Below, piece by piece: positions 15,768 to 24,297 of a DNA stretch of 64,000 nt; positions within the stretch are counted from its first letter, which is position 1; each line of letters opens with the position of its first letter. Source of the stretch: Blastocatellia bacterium. Lineage in GTDB: Bacteria > Acidobacteriota > Blastocatellia > UBA7656. The notes beneath the pieces were generated by a model. The model worked only from the letters and a program-made list of their open reading frames with translations. It was not told the DNA's origin and searched no databases. The DNA lies in NCBI GenBank assembly GCA_035275065.1, contig DATENM010000158.1, positions 1 through 64,000 on the forward strand. The letters are read 5' to 3'. Both the position numbers and the translations under genes were made by a program.

Positions 15768-17489
15768 GTGGCGACCACGCGCAACAACCGAAAGGGCACA
15801 CTGCTGCTCGGCCTGCTGCTGGTCAGCGTCGGCTTGCTGGTGTTGTTGGCGCCCGCCGGCCTCGGCGTGCGCGGCTGGCTCATGCGTTTGTGGCCCACCT
15901 TGCTGATCTGTGCCGGGGTCATCCGCGTCATGGGGTTTGCAGTCGAGCGCAAACCGCGCTCGCCGGTCGGCGGCATGCTGCTGATTATCATCGGCGCCCT
16001 GTTTTTCGCCAGCCGCTTCCATTCCGACCTCAACGCGGCGGCGCTCTACGGGCGCTACTGGGTGTTGCTGCTGCTGATCTTCGCAGGCATCGAGCTCGTT
16101 CGATTCTATTCGCATCGTCAATCCTATGGCCCGCCGCCACGACTATTGACCGCGGGACGGATTATCGTCGTCGCGCTAATTATCGTTAGTGGCGTGCTGG
16201 CGGGCCGACTGGCGAATCACCCGGCGGTGATTTCCGCGCTTCAGTTGCCTCGCTTTTTCGACAGCCTGCGTGATTCAGTCGCTGGCCAGAGCTTCGACTT
16301 CACCGATGCCGCGGTCGAAAGCCGCGAGTTCACGCAAGGCATGAGGGTCACCATCGCCAACAGCTATGGCAATATCAAAGTCAACGGCGGGGCGGCCAGC
16401 GTCCGCGCGACGTTGACCAAGCGAGTCCGCGGCTGGAGCGCCGACGAGGCGCGGCGGATTGCCGATCAGGTCAGCCTGACGATCAGTCGAACGGCGGACG
16501 GCTTGCTCATTACGACGACGCGCGGCGAAGTCAACGAGAACTTCACCACAGACATTCAGATCGACTTGCCGGCGTCTGCCGCCTTGATCGCCAATAATAG
16601 CTATGGCGCGGTCGCCGTCAACAATCTTCAAAACAACGTGCAGGTCAGGACGAGTCATGGGCAGGCCGATCTGAATCAGATTGGCGGCAATGTTAAGTGT
16701 GACCTGAGCTACGCCAACGCCAGCGCCACGAATATCAACGGCGACATCGTTATCAACGGCGCTAAGGGTGTCCATCTGGTCAATATCAATGGGGAGGTCG
16801 AGTTGGCGGCGCGCAATTCGGACGCCGTCGAATTGACTAACATCAGTGGCCCGGCACACATCAATGCGCCGTTCTGCAACATCCGCGCCCAGGGCTTGAG
16901 CGGCGACACAGAATTAAAGACTGAGCATGGCAAGGTCGAGGTCACGCGGGCAGTGGGGCTGATCATCGAAGCGCCCTTCTCTGACGTGCGCGCCCAGACG
17001 ATCAATGGCGATCTCAGAATAGGCTCTTCGAATAGCTCCATCCAACTCGTCAGCGTCACCGGCACCGTCGAGGTGAAGGCCGACAAGAGCAACGTCAGCG
17101 TTGAAGACGCGCGCGGCGAAGTCGCCATCCAAACATCACACGGCGAAGTGACGGTGAAGGATTTTTATGAGGGCGTTCATGTAGAAACCAGTTATGGAAC
17201 GGTGATGCTGACCGCCGCCAAGCCGCCCGCCGAAGATATCGATGTGCAGAACAGTCACGGCGAGATCAAGATTGTCCTGCCACAGTCGAGTCAGTTCATG
17301 CTCGATGCCGTGAGCCAGAATGGCGAGGTGCGGCCCGTCGGCTTCGCGGAGTTAGATTCGCGTGGCCGCGATTCAATTGTCGGCGCCAATGGCGATGGGC
17401 CGAACATCGTCCTGCGCACATCGTTTCGCAACATCACGATTCAGGCGAGCGGCGCTCGTCAGACACAGGCAAGCGCGCGCGTCGACTGA
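15768..17489 (+). CDS. LiaF-like membrane protein with DUF4097 beta-helix domain
   Basis: The product has 573 residues from the GTG at 15768, chosen because GGAGG (15753-15757) lies 10 nt upstream; the frame is open further left but overlaps the preceding gene. Four hydrophobic helices (about residues 10-150) resemble the LiaI/LiaF toast-rack membrane region. The rest is a repetitive DUF4097-type beta-solenoid with many NSYGxxxV, TSHGxxxV and NINGxxxV turns. LiaF-type proteins regulate envelope stress responses. The setting, behind a sigma/anti-sigma pair, supports such a role here. Substrate or partner unknown. Confidence 0.8.
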   Translation: MATTRNNRKGTLLLGLLLVSVGLLVLLAPAGLGVRGWLMRLWPTLLICAGVIRVMGFAVERKPRSPVGGMLLIIIGALFFASRFHSDLNAAALYGRYWVLLLLIFAGIELVRFYSHRQSYGPPPRLLTAGRIIVVALIIVSGVLAGRLANHPAVISALQLPRFFDSLRDSVAGQSFDFTDAAVESREFTQGMRVTIANSYGNIKVNGGAASVRATLTKRVRGWSADEARRIADQVSLTISRTADGLLITTTRGEVNENFTTDIQIDLPASAALIANNSYGAVAVNNLQNNVQVRTSHGQADLNQIGGNVKCDLSYANASATNINGDIVINGAKGVHLVNINGEVELAARNSDAVELTNISGPAHINAPFCNIRAQGLSGDTELKTEHGKVEVTRAVGLIIEAPFSDVRAQTINGDLRIGSSNSSIQLVSVTGTVEVKADKSNVSVEDARGEVAIQTSHGEVTVKDFYEGVHVETSYGTVMLTAAKPPAEDIDVQNSHGEIKIVLPQSSQFMLDAVSQNGEVRPVGFAELDSRGRDSIVGANGDGPNIVLRTSFRNITIQASGARQTQASARVD

Positions 17490-17563
17490 CGCGCTAGCCA
17501 CAGCCGCGGGGTGAATATGATGCACGAACCGCCCCGCGCATTTGCGTTGAAAGGAGTCAAGCT

Positions 17564-17755
17564 ATGACCGCAATTCTCAGATTCATCGTCGGGCTGGTGG
17601 TTTTCGTCATCGGCGTCGCCGTGATGAAGATCGTCCTGGCCGTCATCGGCGTCGCCCTCAAGTTGATCTTTCTCGTGCTGGTGGTCGCCGCGTTGGCGCT
17701 GGTCGGGTATGTCGTCTTCAAGATTATGTTCCCGCGCAACGCCGAGCCGGTTTGA
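17564..17755 (+). CDS. Small two-helix membrane protein
   Basis: The product has 63 residues, almost entirely hydrophobic, with two probable membrane helices and a short polar end (FPRNAEPV). AAAGGAG lies 8 nt before the ATG, which supports expression. It is the last gene of the envelope cluster that begins with the ECF sigma factor. No family recognised; a phage-shock or stress-type small membrane peptide is possible. Confidence 0.65.
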   Translation: MTAILRFIVGLVVFVIGVAVMKIVLAVIGVALKLIFLVLVVAALALVGYVVFKIMFPRNAEPV

Positions 17756-17925
17756 TGATTCAAGCGCCGCGCCGCCCGCTAGCCTGCCCGACATCCCCTG
17801 TCGGAAGGGTGGGCGGCGCGTAAAACGCCTCGCTCGCCATTTCTTGCGAATTTCTTGTTCTGTATCGTAATGACCCGCGACGATTGCCTTCCGGCGTCGC
17901 CGTGTGATAGCCTGCCGTCTTGCTT

Positions 17926-18018
17926 GAGTATGTTTTACCCCCTCACGATCCTTAGGTAGTTGGGAAAAAAAGGTAGTTCCGGGTGTTGCTGTGGGGCATT
18001 GGCAACAACCCCATACTC
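17926..18018 (+). promoter_or_regulatory. Structured 5' leader of the M23 peptidase gene (candidate riboswitch or attenuator)
   Basis: GAGTATG (17926-17932) can pair with CATACTC (18012-18018) to close a 93-nt domain. Inside it, GGGTGTTGC (17981-17989) pairs with GCAACAACCC (18002-18011) with one bulge, and the segment GGTAGTT occurs twice (17955-17961, 17972-17978). The domain ends 14 nt before the AAGGAG ribosome site of the peptidase. c-di-AMP riboswitches often precede wall hydrolase genes, but the conserved ydaO bases are not clearly present, so no class is assigned. Confidence 0.4.
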
Positions 18019-18043
18019 TGATTAAGCGCCAAGGAGATGCTTA

Positions 18044-18901
18044 ATGTCGAAAGACAATTCACGTTATACCTTGTTAGTCGTGCCCAGCTCGTCGTCGAAA
18101 GTTCGCCAGATCAGTTTTCATCACAATCTACTTTATGGGGCCGGCAGTGTCGCCATCGCGCTGGCGCTGATGACCGGCTACGGCATGGTACGTCTGGCGC
18201 AAACTGAGTCGCTCAACATCAAAAACCTCTCGCTTAAGGCTGAGAATCAGAAGCTCAAAGAGGCGAATGACGCCTACCAAAACTCTTATGCGAGGCTGAA
18301 GGGACAGATCGATTACGTCAGCGACATGTCAAAGGAGATGGCGCGGCAGGCGAAGATCGATCATACCCCCGACGTTGACAACATCGTCGGCACAGGCGGT
18401 CCTGAAGCCGTGCCGGCGCTCGATCATGCCGCCGACCAGTTAGAGCGCGAGCTGCGCACAATCAATGACCGCATGAAATCCGATATGCTGCGTCTGGCGT
18501 CGGTGCCGAATGGCTTGCCGGTGAACGGCTACATCACGGACGGCTTTGGCATGCGACATAACCCCTTCAGCGGCGAAGGCCACGAATCGCACCAGGGCCT
18601 CGACATCGCCGTTGATTACGGCACGCCGGTGGCGGCGACAGCCGACGGGCTGGTCGTTCACGCCGGGCCGTATGCGGGCTATGGCAACCTGGTCATTCTT
18701 TTTCACAGCAATGGGATCACGACGCGCTACGGCCATATGTCGCGCGTGACGGTCGAGCAAGGCCAGCGCGTCAAGCGCGGCGATCAAATCGGCCACGCCG
18801 GCAGCACCGGGCGTTCGACAGGCCCGCACGTTCATTACGAGATTCGCGAGAACGATCAGCCCTTGAACCCCATGCGCTTCGTCGGCCAGGCGCGACAGTA
18901 G
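18044..18901 (+). CDS. M23 family metallopeptidase (peptidoglycan endopeptidase)
   Basis: The product has 285 residues. A membrane anchor (about 29-47) is followed by a coiled coil (60-150) and a C-terminal LytM/M23 domain with ITDGFGMRHNPF, the zinc ligands HQGLDIA and HVHYEI, and GYGNLVILFHSNGITTRYGH. It should cut peptide crosslinks in the periplasm or act as an amidase activator; all zinc ligands are present, so it is likely active. AAGGAG lies 7 nt upstream of the ATG. It has its own structured leader and is followed by a strong palindrome. Confidence 0.92.
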   Translation: MSKDNSRYTLLVVPSSSSKVRQISFHHNLLYGAGSVAIALALMTGYGMVRLAQTESLNIKNLSLKAENQKLKEANDAYQNSYARLKGQIDYVSDMSKEMARQAKIDHTPDVDNIVGTGGPEAVPALDHAADQLERELRTINDRMKSDMLRLASVPNGLPVNGYITDGFGMRHNPFSGEGHESHQGLDIAVDYGTPVAATADGLVVHAGPYAGYGNLVILFHSNGITTRYGHMSRVTVEQGQRVKRGDQIGHAGSTGRSTGPHVHYEIRENDQPLNPMRFVGQARQ

Positions 18902-18930
18902 CATTCACTAGAGATGCATCGTCGAGCAAT

Positions 18931-18979
18931 AAGTCCCTGCCGGGAGACGTTAATCATCGTCTCCCGGCAGGGACTTTCA
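18931..18979. terminator. Strong palindrome between convergent genes
   Basis: A perfect 19-bp inverted repeat (18931-18949 and 18958-18976) around an 8-nt loop, 30 bp after the M23 stop and 100 bp before the end of the convergent zinc-ribbon gene. It ends in TTT on the plus strand. It probably ends transcription from the left; its 19/8 layout resembles the REP-like hairpins but the sequence is different. Confidence 0.65.
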
Positions 18980-19076
18980 ATATTCCTGCTTTGTGCAACC
19001 GCAGGATAATCACAGGCCGAAGGCGCGGACTTTGAAGACCGCCAATCGCTCAGCTCAATCATCTTTCGGTCTGCGA

Positions 19077-19448
19077 TTAGGAGAAGATGTCGGTCGGGTC
19101 GCCGATGCTGAACAGGTCGGCGAGCGATGAGTCGCGGTTATCCCGGCGCGTCGTCCGGCGCAGGATCGTGTCCAGCTTGGCGGAGAGTTGTGGGTCGGGC
19201 GCGTGGTTATCCAGTTCCGTGAGGCGGTGCAGGTCGGCCTCGCGCGCCTTGATGTAATCTTCGGGCAAGCGCCGCCCGCAATAGTTACAGGCCGGACTGG
19301 CCAGCGCCAGCAGCGTCCGCCGGCAGTATGGGCAGTGGCGATAGTCCACGCCGGGCGCGGTCGTCGCCCCCAAGGGCGCGCTGCAATTCGGGCATTTCAG
19401 CAGGCCCGTTTTACAAGGACTCTGGCAGTATTCGCAGATCAACGTCAT
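19077..19448 (-). CDS. Double zinc-ribbon protein
   Basis: The product has 123 residues. Two zinc ribbons fill residues 5-60: CEYC with CPNC, and CPYC with CNYC. A polar helical tail of 60 residues follows, ending DPTDIFS. There is no membrane helix. Small proteins of this kind often serve as RNA, DNA or protein adaptors; no function can be given. It is divergent from nuoA, with 230 bp between them holding the likely nuo promoter. Confidence 0.65.
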   Translation of the reverse strand: MTLICEYCQSPCKTGLLKCPNCSAPLGATTAPGVDYRHCPYCRRTLLALASPACNYCGRRLPEDYIKAREADLHRLTELDNHAPDPQLSAKLDTILRRTTRRDNRDSSLADLFSIGDPTDIFS

Positions 19449-19566
19449 TTGCGTCTGACCGCTCGGCTCTGTAGACTTTGGGGTTTAAGGGGCTGCTTGC
19501 CTGCGATATTAGTTGAGCCAAAGGGCGGCGACAAGAGTTTTTCAAGCGCCGCCGCCATGCGCTTGC

Positions 19567-19596
19567 TTGACACTCAATTTCGCCAGGCGATAAGAT
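19567..19596 (+). promoter_or_regulatory. Likely sigma70-type promoter of the nuo operon
   Basis: TTGACA (19567-19572) and TAAGAT (19591-19596) are separated by 18 bp, about 85 bp before the nuoA ATG. The -35 box is a perfect consensus and the -10 box matches at four of six positions. Assigned by eye. Confidence 0.45.
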
Positions 19597-19678
19597 GCAA
19601 AGTCTTGATGAGCGGTGAATTTTTCCCTGTGAGACGCCGCCGCGAGCCGTCACACATTCGCGACACACGCTGACCGCA

Positions 19679-20056
19679 ATGACAAACTACGTTCCGGTTC
19701 TCATCGTGCTGGTGCTGGCAGTCGGCATGGCTGCCGTACTGATCATCATTTCGCGCCTGTTGGGCAAGAATCGCCCGACCCCTGAAAAGCTAGCGCCCTA
19801 CGAATGCGGCGTCGAGCCGGTGGGCACGGCGCGCGAACGCCAATCGGTGAAGTTCTACCTCGTGGCGATGATCTTCCTGCTGTTCGACATCGAAGCCATC
19901 TTCCTGGTGCCGTGGGCCGTCGTTTTCCCCAACGTGCTTAGAGACAACGCCGCCTTGAAGTGGGTCTTCTATGGCGAGATGATGCTTTTCATGGTCGTCT
20001 TGTTTGTCGGCCTGGTCTACATCTGGCGCAAGGGCATTCTCGAATGGAATCGTTGA
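19679..20056 (+). CDS. nuoA: NADH-quinone oxidoreductase subunit A
   Basis: The product has 125 residues with three membrane helices and the NuoA signature PYECGVEP, with VKFYLVAMIFLLFDIEAIFL following. It is part of the membrane arm of complex I at the junction with the peripheral arm. First gene of the operon nuoA-H-J-K-L-M-N. Confidence 0.95.
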   Translation: MTNYVPVLIVLVLAVGMAAVLIIISRLLGKNRPTPEKLAPYECGVEPVGTARERQSVKFYLVAMIFLLFDIEAIFLVPWAVVFPNVLRDNAALKWVFYGEMMLFMVVLFVGLVYIWRKGILEWNR

Positions 20057-20102
20057 GCCGGCGCTCGCGTCACCTCCATCCGTTGCTTGAACTGGTCTGC
20101 TT

Positions 20103-21143
20103 ATGACTACAGACGTGCTTCTTGAGTGGGTAATCAAAACCGCGATCATTCTTTTCGTTCTGGTCACCGCCGTCGCCTACCTGACTTTTCTCGAACGCAA
20201 GGTGATGAGCTGGATTCAACTGCGCATCGGCCCGAACCGCGTCGGCCCCTGGGGCCTGCTGCAACCCCTGGCCGACGGCGTCAAGATGATCTTCAAGGAA
20301 GACATCATCCCGACCGAGGCCAATCGCTGGCTCTACGTCGCCGCGCCGGCCATCTCGCTGATCCCTTCGCTGATGACCTTTATCGTCATTCCCTACGGCG
20401 GCGTCGTTCATGTCCCCTTCATCAACCGCGACGTCGCACTGCGCGTCACCTCGATGAACATCGGCCTGCTTTACATCTTCGCGCTGACCTCGCTCGGCGT
20501 CTACGGGCTGGTATTGGCGGGCTGGGCTTCGAACAACAAGTATTCGCTGATGGGCGGGTTGCGTTCCAGCGCCCAGATGATCAGCTATGAGCTGGCCCTT
20601 GGCATCTCGATTGTCAGCGTCCTGTTGTATACGGGGACGCTCGACCTGTCGGCCATCGTCGGCCAGCAGAGCGGCAGGTTCGGCCTACTGGGCTGGAACT
20701 TTTTCAAGCCGCCGCTGTTTCTGGTCTTTATCGTTTTCTACATCGCCTCGCTCGCCGAGTGCAACCGCACGCCATTCGATCTTCCTGAAGCCGAATCGGA
20801 GCTGGTCGCCGGCTACCATACCGAATATTCGTCCATGAAGTTCGTGATGTTCCAGATGGCGGAATACATCAACCTGATTACCGCTTCTTCGATTGCGGTG
20901 ACGCTGTTTTTCGGCGGTTACATCGGGCCGAAGGTAAACTTTTACCCCTGGCTCGGCCTCGTCTACTTCGCGATGAAGGTGCTGGCGCTGATCGTCCTGG
21001 CGATGTGGATACGCTTCACGCTGCCGCGTTTCCGCTATGACCAGTTGATGCGCTTCGGCTGGAAGTTCCTGCTGCCGGCCTCGATCATCAACGTCATCAT
21101 CACGGCGACGGTGGTGTTGCTCTGGCCGCCGCATAACCCGTAG
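20103..21143 (+). CDS. nuoH: NADH-quinone oxidoreductase subunit H
   Basis: The product has 346 residues and about eight membrane helices. It has the conserved NuoH segments FLERKVMSWIQLRIGPNRVG, LQPLADGVKMIFKEDIIP and ECNRTPFDLPEAESELVAGY, which form the quinone-entry region. It contacts NuoB/D of the peripheral arm, whose genes are not in this window. It follows nuoA by 46 bp. Confidence 0.97.
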   Translation: MTTDVLLEWVIKTAIILFVLVTAVAYLTFLERKVMSWIQLRIGPNRVGPWGLLQPLADGVKMIFKEDIIPTEANRWLYVAAPAISLIPSLMTFIVIPYGGVVHVPFINRDVALRVTSMNIGLLYIFALTSLGVYGLVLAGWASNNKYSLMGGLRSSAQMISYELALGISIVSVLLYTGTLDLSAIVGQQSGRFGLLGWNFFKPPLFLVFIVFYIASLAECNRTPFDLPEAESELVAGYHTEYSSMKFVMFQMAEYINLITASSIAVTLFFGGYIGPKVNFYPWLGLVYFAMKVLALIVLAMWIRFTLPRFRYDQLMRFGWKFLLPASIINVIITATVVLLWPPHNP

Positions 21144-21171
21144 CTCGGCCCGAAGGGGCTGACACAGCGAT

Positions 21172-21687
21172 ATGGAAAAAGTTCTATTCATCGTCCTCGC
21201 GGTCTTGGCCATCGGCACCGCGCTCAACGTCATCTTCCAGCGCAATCCGCTCTACAGCGCCCTGTCATTGATCGGCACACTGGCGTCGCTGTCGGCGCTC
21301 TACATGACCCTGCATGCGCAGTTCATCGCCGCCATTCAGATCGTCGTTTATGCAGGCGCGATCATGGTTCTGTTCATCTTCGTCATCATGCTGTTGAACG
21401 TGCCGAAGTCGCAGCCGGTCGTCGAGAAGCATAAAGCGCTCGGCTATCTGGCCATCCCCTTTGCCGGCGCGATGATTGCCGAAGCTTTTTATGTGCTGAA
21501 GACGCTGGCCAATAAAAACATTACGCCGGCCTTCGCCATAGACACGACGGATCGCGCCGTCGGCACGACCTATAGCGTCGGCTACAGCCTGTTCACGCAG
21601 TACCTGTTGCCGTTTGAAGTGACCTCGGTGTTGATCCTCATGGCGGTCGTCGGCGCGATGGTGCTGGCGCGGCGCGAAGGCGATTAA
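21172..21687 (+). CDS. nuoJ: NADH-quinone oxidoreductase subunit J
   Basis: The product has 171 residues with five membrane helices and the NuoJ pattern AIQIVVYAGAIMVLFIFVIM, which includes the pi-bulge helix that links the quinone site to the proton channels. In most operons nuoI lies between H and J; here only 28 bp separate them. A palindromic repeat begins three bases after the stop codon. Confidence 0.95.
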   Translation: MEKVLFIVLAVLAIGTALNVIFQRNPLYSALSLIGTLASLSALYMTLHAQFIAAIQIVVYAGAIMVLFIFVIMLLNVPKSQPVVEKHKALGYLAIPFAGAMIAEAFYVLKTLANKNITPAFAIDTTDRAVGTTYSVGYSLFTQYLLPFEVTSVLILMAVVGAMVLARREGD

Positions 21688-21690
21688 GTG

Positions 21691-21754
21691 TTATGTGGCG
21701 CAAGCTGTTCGCTTGCGCGAATCACTGCGCAAGCGAACAGCTTGCGCCACATAA
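21691..21754. repeat. REP-like hairpin, copy 2, inside the nuo operon
   Basis: A perfect inverted repeat with 28-bp arms (21691-21718 and 21727-21754) around the loop GAATCACT. It fills nearly the whole nuoJ-nuoK gap and ends 13 bp before the nuoK ATG, right before its GGGAG ribosome site. It has the same inner core as the other copies, with C in place of A at one paired position (GTTCGC/GCGAAC), a compensated change. Confidence 0.92.
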
Positions 21755-21767
21755 GTTGGGAGAATTG

Positions 21768-22070
21768 ATGATTCCGCTCTGGTGGTACTTAGGACTTTCA
21801 TCCTTGCTGTTCACGATTGGCGCGGTCGGCGTCTTCATCAAGCGCAACGCCATCACCATCTTCTTGTGCATCGAGCTGATGTTGAACGCTGTCAACCTGT
21901 CGCTGGTGGCGATGTCGAGCTATTTCGGCGACATTGGCGGCCAGCTATTCGTCTTCATCGTCATGACGGTCGCTGCCGCCGAAGCCGCCGTCGGCCTGGC
22001 CATTATTATCTCGATCTTCCGCAACCGCGAATCGCTCAATGTTGATGAAGCGGACACGCTGAAATTCTAG
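21768..22070 (+). CDS. nuoK: NADH-quinone oxidoreductase subunit K
   Basis: The product has 100 residues, the usual NuoK length, with three membrane helices and the conserved glutamates in CIELMLNAVNL and AAAEAAVGLAI. The frame is open 75 bp further upstream through the hairpin repeat, but the ATG at 21768 with GGGAG before it and the family-like N-terminus MIPLWWYLGLSS fix the start. Confidence 0.96.
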   Translation: MIPLWWYLGLSSLLFTIGAVGVFIKRNAITIFLCIELMLNAVNLSLVAMSSYFGDIGGQLFVFIVMTVAAAEAAVGLAIIISIFRNRESLNVDEADTLKF

Positions 22071-22124
22071 ACCGGCGACTGACGCTGGATGTCCGCCAAT
22101 CGTCGCCGGTCATAAGGAACCTGA

Positions 22125-24248
22125 ATGAACGGAGCCCATACCGAATCATTACTCGCCGCCATCATCCTCGCGCCGCTCGCGGGCGCAGCGATTCTTGGCC
22201 TTTTCGGCAAGCGGATGAGCGAGCGCTTGATCGGCTTGATTGCCTGCTCGACGGTCGCCATCTCCGCGGTGATCTCTTTCTATGTCTTTTTCAAGCATCG
22301 CGTCGAGCTGCAAGGCGGCGCCAAAGTATTCGATTATCTCTTCACCTGGATTCAGGTCGGCAGTTTCCGCGCCGATTTCGCGCTGCTGCTCGATTCGCTG
22401 TCGGCGATTTACATCCTCTTTGTCACCTTCGTGGCTTTCTGGATTCACGTCTTCGCCACCGGCTACATGCGCGGCGATTCGGGCTACTGGCGATTCTTCG
22501 CCTACCTGAACCTGTTTATGTTCTCGATGCTGACGCTGGTGCTGGCGGATAACTTCCTGCTGATGTTCGTCGGGTGGGAAGGCGTCGGGCTTTGCTCATA
22601 CCTGCTCATCGGCTACTACTTCAACGAAGGCTATGCCAATGATGCGGCCAAGAAAGCCTTCGTCGTCAACCGCATTGGCGACTTCGGCTTCGCCATCGGC
22701 TTGATGTTGTTGTTCTGGCACTCCGGCTCGATCTTCTATTTCAGCGACCCGGCGCGCGGCATCCAGGGAGCTTTCGACTGGGCGATGCATCTGCCGGCAG
22801 CCGATCCCTTCACTGCCGCCTCGATCTTCGCCGGCGGCGTGACAACAATCGCGGTCTTGATGTTCGTCGGCGCGACCGGCAAGAGCGCGCAGATTCCGCT
22901 TTTTGTCTGGCTGCCTGACGCGATGGCCGGCCCGACGCCGGTCTCAGCCCTGATCCATGCGGCGACGATGGTGACGGCAGGCGTCTACATGGTATCGCGC
23001 GCCAGCTCGATCTACACGCACGCGCCGACGGCGATGTTTATCGTCGCGCTGGTTGGCGCGGCGACGGCGCTCTTTGCGGCGACCATCGGCCTGGGGCAGT
23101 GGGACATCAAGAAGGTGCTGGCCTATTCGACGATCTCGCAACTCGGTTATATGTTCCTGGCCTGTGGCGTCGGCGCGTTTACCGCGGGCATCTTTCACGT
23201 CTTCACCCATGCTTTCTTCAAGGCATTGTTGTTCCTCGGCTCAGGCTCGGTGATTCTCGGCGTGCATCACGAACAGGATATGCGGCGCATGGGCGGTTTG
23301 AAAAAATATATGCCCATCACCTTCTGGACGATGGCAGCCGGCTGGTTAGCGATTTCAGGCTTCCCCTTGCTGTCGGGCTTCTTCAGTAAAGACGAAATCC
23401 TCTATCGCACCTTCACGTCGGCGGGGATTCCGCCCGTGTGGGCTAAAGTCCTCTGGGCTGTCGGCGCAATCACGGCGCTGATGACGGCGATCTATATGAC
23501 ACGCTTGATGGTCGTTACGTTCCTTGGCAAAGAACGAATCCCAACCGCACACGAAGAGGCGCACAAGCACGCGCACCCCGACGAATCGCACCAGGCGGTC
23601 ACACCGCCGCGCGTTGGTCCAGAAGAGCATGAACACCACGGCGGCCCGCCGCGCGAATCGCCCCTGGTGATGACGCTGCCGCTCATCGTGCTCGCCATCG
23701 GCGCAGTCCTCGCGGGCTTTCTTGGCGTCCCGGAAGGCCTGTCCTTCGGCTTGACGCGGAACCATTTCGAGCGCTTCCTCGAACCCTCAATCGCACACCT
23801 CGGTCCTGCGCACGCCGGCGGTCAAATGTCCGGAGAAGAAAAACGCAGCAGCGTCGAGTCGCCTGAGTCTGCGCCGACGACCGAGAGTTACGGACTCGAA
23901 TGGAGGCTGACGGCTATCTCAGTGGCTATTGCGTGTGCCGGCCTCGCCATCGGCTGGGTTTGGTTCAAGCGCAAACCGCTGTGGCAGCCGCCGCGATTGC
24001 TGGAGAACAAGTACTACGTTGACGAAGCCTATGACGCCGCCGTCGTCCAGCCGATCAAGGTCGGCTCGACCAATGTGCTATGGCGCATCATCGATCAAGA
24101 ATTCATTGACGGCGTGGTGAATGGCGCGGGCACCTTCGCGCGAATCATCGGCGGCCTGTTGCGCTTTCTGCAATCAGGGCTGGCGCGCGCTTATGTCGCC
24201 ATCGTCGTGCTTGGCGCGCTGGTGCTGATCTACTATTTCATTCGCTAG
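22125..24248 (+). CDS. nuoL: NADH-quinone oxidoreductase subunit L
   Basis: The product has 707 residues, an antiporter-like subunit of complex I with the segments GWEGVGLCSYLLIGYY, GKSAQIPLFVWLPDAMAGPT and STISQLGYMFLACG, and the long lateral helix at the C-terminus. Between two helices (roughly residues 475-510) there is a polar loop with about nine histidines (HEEAHKHAHPDESH and EEHEHHGG), longer than usual. Otherwise normal in length and motifs. Confidence 0.96.
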   Translation: MNGAHTESLLAAIILAPLAGAAILGLFGKRMSERLIGLIACSTVAISAVISFYVFFKHRVELQGGAKVFDYLFTWIQVGSFRADFALLLDSLSAIYILFVTFVAFWIHVFATGYMRGDSGYWRFFAYLNLFMFSMLTLVLADNFLLMFVGWEGVGLCSYLLIGYYFNEGYANDAAKKAFVVNRIGDFGFAIGLMLLFWHSGSIFYFSDPARGIQGAFDWAMHLPAADPFTAASIFAGGVTTIAVLMFVGATGKSAQIPLFVWLPDAMAGPTPVSALIHAATMVTAGVYMVSRASSIYTHAPTAMFIVALVGAATALFAATIGLGQWDIKKVLAYSTISQLGYMFLACGVGAFTAGIFHVFTHAFFKALLFLGSGSVILGVHHEQDMRRMGGLKKYMPITFWTMAAGWLAISGFPLLSGFFSKDEILYRTFTSAGIPPVWAKVLWAVGAITALMTAIYMTRLMVVTFLGKERIPTAHEEAHKHAHPDESHQAVTPPRVGPEEHEHHGGPPRESPLVMTLPLIVLAIGAVLAGFLGVPEGLSFGLTRNHFERFLEPSIAHLGPAHAGGQMSGEEKRSSVESPESAPTTESYGLEWRLTAISVAIACAGLAIGWVWFKRKPLWQPPRLLENKYYVDEAYDAAVVQPIKVGSTNVLWRIIDQEFIDGVVNGAGTFARIIGGLLRFLQSGLARAYVAIVVLGALVLIYYFIR

Positions 24249-24297
24249 CCGAGGTTAAACCGGGCGGCCAAGGCACGTCGCCCTTTGAAGATTAAGC

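Noticed and set aside
17926..18018. Firm call of a c-di-AMP riboswitch
   Set aside because: Only fragments such as GATCC and GGTAG resemble the ydaO consensus and the length is short; kept as an unassigned structured leader.
21693..21767. Longer nuoK start
   Set aside because: The extra 25 codons are the palindromic repeat; the ATG at 21768 has a ribosome site and the family N-terminus.
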